From: Saccoglossus kowalevskii
Taxonomy: Eukaryota > Hemichordata > Enteropneusta > Harrimaniidae
DNA length: 34,387 nucleotides
Assembly: GCF_000003605.2 (NCBI RefSeq)
Contig: NW_003155242.1
Location: forward strand, 77,527 to 111,913
Direction of reading: 5' to 3'
Positions 1 to 10,600 of this stretch are shown piece after piece; the first letter of the stretch is position 1, and each line of letters begins with the position of its first letter. Below the pieces are notes generated by a model that saw only the letters and a list, made by a program, of their open reading frames with translations, was not told where the DNA came from and made no database searches. The position numbers and the translations under genes were made by a program.

Positions 1-320
1 GGTGAATTATCAAATATGATTAAATACTATTAGTCCAAAAAAAAAAAACTTATGTTGCCGTCAAGTCGGAAATTCGAAAAATTGGGTCGGATTTTTTTTT
101 TTTTTTTTTAAATTTGTGAAAACTAAGGGTATCGTAAATAGCTGAGGTATATGGGGAAAAAAACGCGACCCAATAATTCATATTTTTCAGTCGGTCGCTG
201 AGGGCAACAAAACAATTTTTTTTTTTGGTCTTATTCCATAACAGCCCCCTAACACACTCACATTCAAAGGTGGGCGAGTCATTCCCATATTTCATTTTGT
301 GTTTTAAACCTGAGCACAAT
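1..320. repeat. Foldback-like low-complexity region at window start
   Basis: GTTGCCGTCAAGTCGG...ATTGGGTCGG (54-90) is mirrored by CGACCCAAT...TGAGGGCAAC (165-208) as an imperfect inverted repeat around a run of 19 T. Several A and T homopolymers follow. No gene is supported. Confidence 0.4.
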
Positions 321-1557
321 TTGAAATTCAGACCTACTGATCTAGAAGCTCAAAAGAATCAACTTGAACACGATGCTACCGGTGAGAAATTTGTATAAAC
401 ATTCATTAAGCAAAACTCTGGAACACCTTCATTCACATCAATGGAATTCAGTGAATAAAAAAAGCATCCCTGTATGATATGGAACAACATAATTTGTCTT
501 TCTCCACACCTAAAACTAACTTATTTCAAAACAAAATGCGAAATTATTCCGGCAACGCCTAATATATAATGATACATTATACAAAATCTCATTGTTATGA
601 AGAAGATCAGCGATGTGTTAACAGCACAGACCGAATTTCATTAAAATAGCACCCTCAGAGTTAAACAGCTGAGATATAAATGCATGCAGAAAAACCTTCA
701 CATAAATACATGTAATAGTCCTCACTATCATGAATTGAAAGACTAGTACTTGTATCAAATTCATCCGCAACAGAATCAGTACGAATAATAACAACTTGGA
801 AACGATGATTCACAACTGAAACGTAGCTAAGGTAGTTTCAATACATGCAGCTAGTTTTTTATCAAGTAGTATTGGTCCATTAATACCAATACTGTGATAC
901 ATTACCAATACAGTAAAATATCCTGGTACACTCATCTACAAGAATGTAGTCAACTATACTTGTAGATAGATGTACCCAATCACAATTTAGTGAAATTCAT
1001 TAATTATAACATGTTGGTTATTACAAATGTAAGCATGATATGCCAATAACAATCTGGACAAGAGATAACCTACCACCTATTGCTATATGTACAGTGTATA
1101 TCTTTTAACATGCCATGGAGATAAGAAATAAGTTAAAAACATTCATTTGCTGAGCGTAATACAACTATTGAAGCATTGGGAGGCACTACCAAGCAACACC
1201 AAAAAACACAACACTTTTATGCTAATTTAAACAAACCTACCTTTGCTTAGAAAACAACTGAACCAAACAGTTGTTAATTAAATGAGGTTTGAAAACGACA
1301 ATCAACTTTAATTCACATGTATATTTATACTACAATAAGTTTACGAATATACGAATATACATGCATGCAAACAGGCAAGTCTTCCAAGCATGTTTTGCAA
1401 CCTGATAGCGATAAGCAGCTGTTACATGATTTGGTTCAACAAATTGTTAAATGCTGAGAGCAGCGCTTTAATTTTAATGGCTTTGCAAGCAACAGGAGAG
1501 TGACACGTATTTGCAAAGCCAGCATGGTTGCCATGTAGCAAGTGGAGGAAAAGATAC
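321..1557. other. No gene recognised
   Basis: AT-rich sequence, presumably intron of the minus-strand gene if the exon at 1558-1644 is real. No exon, RNA gene or clear repeat was seen. Confidence 0.4.
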
Positions 1558-1644
1558 CTGTTTGGCCGAAGATGAGGAAGAAGTAGATGCTGAAGATGTG
1601 GTTGCTGTGGTAGCAGCAGTGGTGGATGTTGAGGAAGAGGAATC
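1558..1644 (-). CDS. Possible internal Ser/Thr/Ala-rich exon of the same minus-strand gene
   Basis: On the minus strand a segment bounded by an acceptor (TTCTTTGAAG at the intron end) and a CAG|GTATCT donor encodes exactly 29 codons in phase 0 at both ends. The peptide is low complexity: DSSSSTSTT, then AATTATTSSAS, then TSSSSSAKQ. The phase fits splicing from the 7205-7306 exon, and such linkers are common in WW-domain splicing factors, but I could not find a WW-domain exon in the window. The plus-strand reading of the same DNA gives an acidic Glu/Val/Asp-rich peptide without obvious splice context. It could equally be a fortuitous open stretch in a purine-rich low-complexity sequence. Confidence 0.3.
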
Positions 1645-2609
1645 CTTCAAAGAAAGCATATATTGGAAAAACACAGAAAACAAGATGGATACAACATGTT
1701 CGAACAAACACAAAAAATATTAATTCCGGAGACTTGTTTGTCAAGTGATAATTTTGTGATTTAAACACTTCCCCCTGTAGGACAACACAAAGATTCAAGA
1801 AAACAATACAGAGTGCTTTATAGTTAAATTAATATACAAACAGATGCTTACATTGTAGTGAGAGACATGTGAGTAAGTGAACATATCAGTACATAAGTAT
1901 AATAAGACAATATTTTTTGATAGCAAGCGTTCCTTTTGTACCTCTGATCCCTAATCCTTATCCAAAGGCTTCAAATACAACCATATATGTGCCAGATAAC
2001 TACAGGTGTCCTTAGGACAGGCATACATTTGTATGCAATGAAATTGGGAGTGCTGGAGGGTAGGGGTAGGGTTTGTGTTAGGGTTAGGGTTGAGGGTACA
2101 TAAGGAACTCTTTCCATATTTTGTCATCTAATATTGAATTGTTATATACATTGAATGACAGCCACAGGTAACTGCAGCATAAATTAAATGGCGTATTTCC
2201 TCTATTAGAAATGTGCACTTGCATACATTACAGGCATGTTTCTATGGGTCAAAAACATCATACATTATTTATATTACTCCATATACAACACATGCAATTG
2301 TTGGTTTATATGCACTTCTATTGGAGATTCGCTTTTAAGGTATGATTGAAGAAAATTTGAAATACAAATTTCAGAAATGACATGCTTTCCGCTTATTAGC
2401 CATATTTAGATTTTATTTTGTTTTGTTTTTTACATTTACACACTATCACACAAATTCCATTATTGAACATGTTTTGATATCTCTCACTCTACCCGATTGT
2501 ACTTTGCATGACACTTTTAACTTTTGAACTTGACTTGTGACCAAAACCTCCAAAAACATAGCTCATTTTTAAGACAATATTCAATGATCTATTTTTTTTT
2601 TATAAATCT
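1645..2609. other. No gene recognised; short TTAGGG-like tract
   Basis: AT-rich intronic-looking sequence. GTTAGGGTTAGGGTTGAGGG at about 2077-2096 contains two telomere-type hexamers, too short to mean more than a simple repeat. Confidence 0.5.
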
Positions 2610-5600
2610 GGTAGTTTCAGGCATCATCCAACATTCAGTTTCTAAACCAATTAGCTTCAAGTTAACAGTTTGAATTTATCTCAGGCTTTAATTCCAGTGT
2701 ACCATTTATCAACATGTGGTAAATAGGTAACATGTACTTTGTGTCTCTGAAAATAAATGACCTACATAACAAAGATAAAGTTCCCCGTAATAAGATTATG
2801 TCTTAACAAAAGACTTGAATTTGTCACATGTATCATGCAGAGTTAGTACATGTATCAGTATTTGTTTTCCGGTAACCGCAAGGGATAAACTGTCCAGAAA
2901 TACATCCAAGGAGCAGTGTTTCAGTATGCAAATGAATGTAATGTGCAATAGGGCTCAGGGTATGTGTACGCACACATACAATATAATTCTGATGCGAGTT
3001 TTGGTAGATACAATAGCTGCAAATTTATACATGTGATAACAGAAGATTTGTGACATCAGATTTATTAAACCTGTCATAATTTATGTCTTCTTCACTACTG
3101 TACATGTACACTCGTTTAATAAATTTGATAGCATGGGTCACTTGGTAGTTATCCTTTTTTTTACATTGTGCAGTTAAAATATTGTCAGAGATGCATAATA
3201 TGGAAAGTAATATCAAAGCATACATGTACGAGGCAAGTGTGATCCAGTTTCTAAACCAATTGGCATTATTTTGGCTCACAGTTTAAATTTATCTCCAATC
3301 AAAAATTGCCTCTGCTTCAATTCCCCTATGTACCACTTGGCAACATTCCATAGGGGTTAATGACAGGTTAACTTTATTAATATGTCTGAGTGTCTCTGGA
3401 AATCTAAATGTATTGATGGCCTCTAAAGATTATATCACAAGGTTAGCTATTAAAAAAACAGAATTTATCACGTGTATCATGCAGTATCAGTGACGTTGTC
3501 GTGTAATATTTGTTTCCATATCACACACCCTGCTCAGCAAATCCAATTACCGGTAGTCCTTGAACGAAGAAACACACCAACTGGTCACATTGTACCTCTT
3601 AGTTTTACAACTCCAAAATATGGAAAGACTGCACAATTTATTTTAGTGAAAATTGTTGGAAATATGATCAAACTTAATATTTTTGTTACTGTCATCAAGG
3701 AATAATTCACAGGGCAATGTTATATCGCAACGTTGCTATACATCAATCCGCATTGCTTATCAATTAATAAGACTAAATCGATGTTATACAATTTATTTTA
3801 GTGATAATTGTTTGAAATATGATCAAACTTAATATTTTTGTTAAATAAATGTACTGATAGTTTCAGGCATTTATCAAACAACATTTTTGGTTTTAAAGTC
3901 ACATCTTGTCATAATCAAATTGCATTTCTAATTCTCCCAACCTTATCTTGGTAACGTAGAGGATTCATTTTTCCACTGTACAGCCACTACTGCTTGCTGA
4001 CTTACTGTTGAAGACCACAAAAAGAACTACCTCAAAATTTAGTAAAAATGTTGGCAATGTGTATCTACCGGTACAAGCATAATCGTAAATACACTGATGG
4101 TTCCGCAAATAAATTATTTGTTTAACCACAGGTGATAAATTGGCTGCAAGTTCATCGTAGAAATAGCATTTCTGTATGCAAATGAGATGTTATGTGCAAA
4201 GAAGCTCAGTGCACGCACACACAAATTGCGATTCTGATGTTAGTTTCTGTTGGTGCGATACATTGTAGCAGCAAAATGCAGACATCTGATAACAGAATAT
4301 TCGTGACCCATGATATCAAATAAACTTGCAGTGTTCTCCCCAGAAGCGTTTTAGGTAGCGGAGCTGCTACTCTGATTTATGCCAATACAGCTTGCATGCA
4401 ACTTTGACTGGTTGACCACTACTCTAAAGACATCCTACCACGACTAATCTAATTATTGAGTTTTATTGTCAATGTTCTATAATTAATAACATGTTAAACA
4501 AACAAAAAACACAAAAGACTGAAAAGAAGTGTGAAGTTAGTTTGTGTTGGGTTCAAAGTTGAAAGTAAATAAACATGACAACACAATAGACTAGGCTAGG
4601 ATTATCAGGAATTAGATTTTACGAAAAACGACAACTAGACACAACAAAGGAGGTTTATTAGTCAATCAAATCCCTGTCACCAGAGACACATTTTTATAAT
4701 CAGTTGTTCATTTACTTAATGATTAGGTCAGGAATACATTTGAAAAAAAAATAACAGACTAAAATGATTAGTTCCTGAAGGCGGTCATGTTGTTTTACTG
4801 TTACTGTGGTATGCAAATTATCAACACATGCACGAAGCTATTACTGTCATCAAGACATAAGCCGCTGGGCAAAGTTCCATTTATATAGCAACATTGCTAT
4901 ACATCGATCAGTATTGCTTATCAATTAATCAGGCTAAAATGATGTTTCAGTTATTCCAGACTATGAGTGCCTCTAAACTACTCATAAGTGTAAGCATTTA
5001 CCGTACACATGTTATAATTACAGCATGTATTACTTAGTCTGTATGCAAGAAAGCGATGGAATAGCCTTTTCAGTAAATAATTTAGATTGCATTGCGTGGG
5101 TTGGGTGTACATTTGCAACAGTTTGTGGAAAAAGGAAAAAATCCATGTGATCTGAAATCTGCAAAATAAAAGGACTTCAAAAGCTGGTTCCATTGTATAG
5201 CAATATTGTTAGCAAAACCGCGATGTAAATTGCAACATTGCTCAATGCATTACTCTTGTGATGACAGTAAAGGAGCAGTAAAACAAGGCATTGGGTGAGA
5301 GAGGTCAAATTTACATGACGAACACCTCAATTTGAATGATGATTTCATAGTTATAATGATTTTGTATTCAAAACTCTAGATGTGAATTGTATATTATTGT
5401 TACCAATTAAATAATATATTTTTAGTAATATATCCCATTAATGGGCAACAGTGTACGCAGTAAATCATTTTTCTTTAAAAATATAACTGCAAATTATGTT
5501 AATTAGTATGTAGATACATATGCAAATTAGCTGCAACCCTGAGACAATCTTCTGGGGAGAACACTGTGTCGTGATTTTTTTATATGTTCTTCAGTATACT

Positions 5601-5655
5601 CTATGTTTGAATACATTGAACATCAAAGGTATTGTCAGAGATAGTAACGTCGGGA
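2610..5655 (+). repeat. About 0.6-kb repeat module in three partial tandem copies
   Basis: Copy A (about 2610-3206) and copy C (about 3855-4328 plus 5567-5655) align through GGTAGTTTCAGGCAT, CAGTATGCAAATGA, ATTCTGATG, TGATAACAGAA and ATTGTCAGAGAT at nearly constant spacing. Copy B (about 3241-3850) shares GTTTCTAAACCAATT and CGTGTATCATGCAG with A but is deleted in part. A further 60-bp duplication (ACAATTTATTTTAGTGA at about 3635 and 3788) lies inside B. Non-coding, within the presumed intron of the minus-strand gene. Confidence 0.7.
4329..5566. mobile_element. 1.24-kb non-autonomous DNA transposon with perfect 18-bp inverted termini
   Basis: CAGTGTTCTCCCCAGAAG at 4329-4346 is exactly inverted at 5549-5566 (CTTCTGGGGAGAACACTG). 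The CAGTG start recalls hAT-type ends, but flanks TAAACTTG and TGTCGTGA show no 8-bp duplication, at most a TG dinucleotide. It interrupts repeat copy C at a point continuous in copy A. No transposase is recognisable inside; internal segments with TAGCAACATTGCTATACATC resemble text at 3728. Confidence 0.8.
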
Positions 5656-7204
5656 ACAATACTGTTCTAAACTAAACCAGCACTGTTAGTCGCGTACTTA
5701 AAATATGCATAGGTGTGCACTCGCACTGACACAAATTCATTGCATACATTGTCTAACTCTCTTAAGCTTTTCAATATGACAGAAAAACTATTTTTATTTT
5801 ACATAACTATATTTGTGCAGGCACATGAATATGTATTATCGCATGTATGTAAGCACAGGGAGCCCATAAATTATAATAAATTGTACACCTAGTGAATCAG
5901 CTTTTCTTTCGCCTGTTTGTGGGATTGCTGGAGTCCTTATAGGCTGATTTTAATACACTAGATACCAGCCGATACCCACACCTCAATACACTAGAGGTAC
6001 AGTTTATTATAGTTCCTGGAGTCCCTGTGGTAGTAGTCATCAAGAGAATTAAGCAATCAACTCAAAGTTTAATTACGTACTGACAGAACCACTGCTGAAT
6101 TTTCTTCTGAAGACTTTCATAAAAAGTTAGTTGACATTATAAGTCAGAAAATTTGTACCCCAGATCATATTGTTTCTATATTATTACTATTACCCACACA
6201 AGGCTCGACTGAGAAAAATAGTTCCAAATTTTACCCAGTGTACCATTGGGGTTACAAGTATGACATGACTATGTTTTGTGCTAAAATAGGATGAGTTGTG
6301 TGGTTGATAACAATAACATCAAGACGAATAGTCTGGGGTAGAAAATTAACATTAATTTTAAGGTGAAGGTTAGCCTGATCTTAGCCTGGTTACTTTTCTT
6401 TTATTTCATGGATCCTTTGGCCCACTCCATACTACTCTGGAAAAAAATTGCCACGATTTTTCTCATATGGTCAGTGGGAAACCATGGCCTTGATAAATGT
6501 AGTACAATGTACACATTATAGTTCTGATTATGCTAATTTCCTAAAAAATGAACTGAAACAAATGTGTGACTACCACTTTCTTCGTGATATTGGAATAAAT
6601 TTATATGGTTAATGAGGAAAATCAAAACTTGTATGAAGAAGGCTAGCCTGGCAAGGTCATGCGAATTGCACCCTCAGGGTCAGGCTAGGAGAGGGTCTAT
6701 GAAATAACATTATAAGAATGTAACCAAGCATTTTTATTGTCTGATTAAATGCGAACATATAAAACGATATAGACCTTAGAAAACAAGATAAAACAATATC
6801 ACATTGAAATTTGAAGATAAACTTCATACATGTATCAATGCTTTTTTAGTATGACAATAACAATATTTAGTAGTACATGTACCGGGTATGTCTGTTTTAC
6901 CCATGATGCAAGTGGACATTTTGCCCGCACACAAATAAAGCGGGGAAAGTTAAACATATTGACAAAAATAACAAATCAGAGAAGCAAATTCTATTATTTA
7001 AACTATGTCCATTTCTTGGAAGTGGGTAGTCTAAATTTATGTTTTATCAATCTCCCATTTTCGCGAAAAATCCTTTGTTATGTTATTGTATTTCAAACCA
7101 AGTCCCAAAAAGGACTCGTCTTGTGTGACAATGGTCGTCATAATTTGACGAAAAACATACAAAATCCAGAGATGAACAATAATTGTACAAAACAATAAAC
7201 TTAC
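5656..7204. other. No gene recognised
   Basis: AT-rich, presumed intron 1 of the minus-strand gene. TTTTCGCGAAAA at 7058-7069 is a 12-bp palindrome that looks E2F-like. Otherwise nothing is supportable. Confidence 0.4.
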
Positions 7205-7306
7205 CGGAAATCCTGCTGGTGGAAAATGTCTCATTTGTGGCATTTGATTAGGCGGAAAAGATCTAGAATGGGAGAGTGCCGCCATGTTGTAACCCGGAGT
7301 CGCCAT
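7205..7306 (-). CDS. First coding exon of an unrecognised minus-strand gene (partial)
   Basis: An ATG at 7306-7304 opens a 34-codon exon ending in phase 0 at a clean GTAAGT donor (intron begins at 7204). The peptide is rich in Met, Pro, Phe and His (MATPGYN at the start, then PPNQMPQMRHF, then PPAGFP), like the disordered N-termini of RNA-processing or splicing proteins. I do not recognise the family. The second in-frame Met (codon 8, ATG at 7285-7283) sits in CAACATGGCGGC, a perfect match to the TISU initiator consensus, so translation may start there. The exon lies 365 bp from the oppositely oriented C2orf76 start, which suggests a shared promoter. Downstream exons should lie toward lower coordinates. 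One candidate is at 1558-1644 and the rest may be outside the window. The exon call rests on start context, donor and promoter geometry rather than homology. Confidence 0.55.
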
Positions 7307-7671
7307 TTTGACCCTAGAATAGCGAACTTTTTCGCGAGGGTAATTTACATATTTATGGTAAGTGGTCTACAATACTACTGTGCTAATACTTATTATTTTG
7401 CAAATTAAAATCACTGAAAAAGCATATTATTTTAGTGATCACATGGCTTTGGTGGCTGTATAATTGTTTTAATATCACTTTCACCATAACAAAAATGGAG
7501 AATCTGGGTTATCATTAAGTTACCACCCCTATACACAGTGGTTGAGCCATATGTCGCAAAATATGTTTAAATCGCAAACAGGTCGATGTTCGGTTGGTCG
7601 ATGGCATATTTATTAGCTTTGTGATGGATTTTTCACCTGAGAAATAGGTGCACCTAGTTCATTTTGTCGCC
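7307..7671. promoter_or_regulatory. Divergent (bidirectional) promoter between the minus-strand gene and C2orf76
   Basis: Only 365 bp separate the two opposed start codons. The left edge holds two GCCAT motifs (CGCCATTTTG at 7301-7310 and GCCGCCATGTTG around 7279-7290), which match YY1-type sites overlapping the start codons. TTCGCGAGG at 7331-7339 resembles the TCTCGCGAGA element seen at animal bidirectional promoters. No TATA box is obvious in a placed position. Functional assignment is inferred from geometry and motifs. Confidence 0.55.
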
Positions 7672-10600
7672 ATGACTACAGATAAATCAGTGAAACAAGT
7701 AGGGCTAACATTAACTGTTCGTCTCATCCGATCTTTTCAACATAGAAATATCAAGCCAATCGTTTTGCAAAATGTTTCTGGAACATTGACTGCCAGAGAG
7801 TTTATGCGTTTGATTGACAAAGGTTAGTCCCACACACACTCCAATGATTTCAAATGTTTGACCCCCTTAGTCAAAATATTATAAACTACTGAATAATAAT
7901 TTACAAAAAAGTATACAATATAATAAAGAATATGTATAAAAATATGAACTTTACCATCAAATTTAAATGACAAATTCAAAATTGAGAATGAAGTAAAACA
8001 AGGAAGCCCATTTAGCCCTTCTCTATTCAGCAGTTTTTTGCACATTTATAAACGATCTCATCATAGAACTTAAAGTTGTAAAACAACAACACCAGAACTT
8101 TTTTGGAAAATTAGTAACATGTGTACTATATGCATATAACATTTCACTTCTATGATCAACAGTTGAAGAACTACAAATTTCAAATGTATGAGTACTAACA
8201 GTCGGGCATACGAGTACATGTAAATGTAGAAAAGACAGAAATCATTATATTCTGCAGGACTGGATGTGAAACAAATAAAGAACAATTTAACTAATTAAGA
8301 TTGAGGAACAATATACCTCTTTAGGATATAAGTAGATGCAATAACACTCACAGCAGATAGATTAGCTAATAAGTACACAAATTAGCAATCAAAGATGTAC
8401 ACAATATCAAAAAATATTGCTAAGATAAGGGAAAAACTTTTTAATACAACAGAAATATAATATTCACATTATACTAGTGAAATATGAGGCATCTTTCTTA
8501 ACCAAAAAACTTGAAATGAAAAATTTCACTTGAAATTTTGTCACCAAATTTTGAATGTAGAGAACAAATCCAGCAAAATAGCAGTTATGCATGAACAGAT
8601 GATTCTGTTCAAACTTGGTACATACATGTTTCGGTGAACATAAATGATATTTTGTTGTACATCATTTTATTTGTCATGCTCTAAATGGCGAACTGGCAGC
8701 CATTTTGTTCCAAAGAGTGCAGTTCTTGATTCACATATCTGGGCCGATCGAGTTCAAACTTTCACAAACACATCAGACATTATAACCTAAAATATTAATA
8801 GTATTAATTGATATTATTAAATAGTGTGTGTATTTTTTTTTTTAATCAAGAAATTGAAGTTAAACCAGGTATTCCTCCTCCTGTAAGAAAATATAAATAT
8901 GATACATTGAAGATATTACACACGGCTCATGGATTCAAGGTACCACTTTAAAAAAATATACGAGTATGTAAGTACAGATGTAAGTACAGTAATATATAGA
9001 TAGCCACATCAAGGATTCATATGGAGGGTATGCAAATGAATATACGATGAAGATCTTGTGAAACTTAAAGAAGTCACACAAGTTGGAAGATGATCACAAA
9101 ATGATTTGCTTGACATGTAATTATTATATACATGCATTTTTGAATATGATATTTCATGCACTGCAATCTGGGATGATATTGGTTAAATATATTCAATTGA
9201 TGCATACACATGGAGAGCATGAGATTACTGTAGAATACTTTATTTTTGCTTGGAATTTATTTTTGCTATTTTCAGTGAAAATGAAATCCAGCGAATATAC
9301 TTTTTTTCCTGTCTCACATTCAACTCGTCAAAAATCAGTGAAAATAAATTCCATACAAAACACACAATAAGCTTTTTCAGCAAAAATTAATTCCAGCTAA
9401 AATAAAGTATTTCACAGTACATGTCCCCATACCCTTTTTTTTAACTACTTGGACAAATTATTGTTTAAGGTATTGTAGGAGTACTAATTTCTTGTCCAAG
9501 TGTCATTCTCAAATCTCATGCCTACCTCAAACATAGGTTATGTAAATTCAAATCGGATGCCTTCATGAATAATTCACATGGCATAATGCTTATTAATGTC
9601 AATTGAAACAACTTCTGTTGATGCGATCTGTAAACTTTCAAAAAATTAAGTTATGATTTTGTATACCATACACAACCCCTCCCCATTAAAGACATGATTC
9701 ATTTTGTATACCATACACAACCCCTCCCCATTAAAGACATGATTCATTTTGTAAAATTAACATATTCAGATGAGCAGCATGCTATATTTATCAGTCAATC
9801 AGCGTCATGGTCATTCAGTGTTTGTAAAATTAGCATAATCAGATTAGCAGCTTGCTGTATTTATCAGCCAATCAACGTCATGATCATTCATTGTTTGTAA
9901 AATTAGCATATTCAAATTAGCAGCATGCTGTATTTATCAGCCAATCAACATCATGTTCATTCAGTGTTTGTAAAATTAGCATAATCAGATTAGCAGCATG
10001 CTATATTTATCAGCCAATCAACGTCATGATCATTCATTGTTTGTAAAATTAGCATATTCAAATTAGCAGCATGCTGTATTTATCAGCCAATCAACATCAT
10101 GTTCATTCAGTGTTTGTAAAATTAGCATAATCAGATTAGCAGCATGCTATATTTATCAGCCAATCAACGTCATGATCATTCATTGTTTGTAAAATTAGCA
10201 TAATCAGATTAGCAGCATGATATATTTATCAGTCAATCAACATCATGGTCATTAATTATTTGTAAAATTAGCATATTAAGATTAGCAGCTTGCTATATTT
10301 ATCAGCCAATCAACGTCATGGTCATTCATTGTTTGTAAAAATTAGCATATTTAGATTAGCAGCATGCTGTATTTATCAGCCAATCAACGTCATGGTCATT
10401 CAGTGTTTGTAAAATTAGCATATTCAAACTAGCAGCATGCTATATTTATCAGCCAATCAACGTCATGATCATTCAGTGTTTGTAAAATTAGCATATTTAN
10501 NNNNNNNNNNNNNNNNNNNNNNNNNNNNNNNNNNNNNNNNNNNNNNNNNTATTTATCAGTCAATCAACATCATGGTCATTAATTATTTGTAAAATTAGCA

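Noticed and set aside
2077-2096. TTAGGG-type telomere tract
   Set aside because: Only two perfect hexamers with degenerate neighbours; too short to claim an interstitial telomere.
9694-9900. Open frame of 68 codons at the left edge of the 73-bp array
   Set aside because: It runs through repeat units and resembles no protein. The 73-bp period is not a multiple of three, so longer translation is not maintained.
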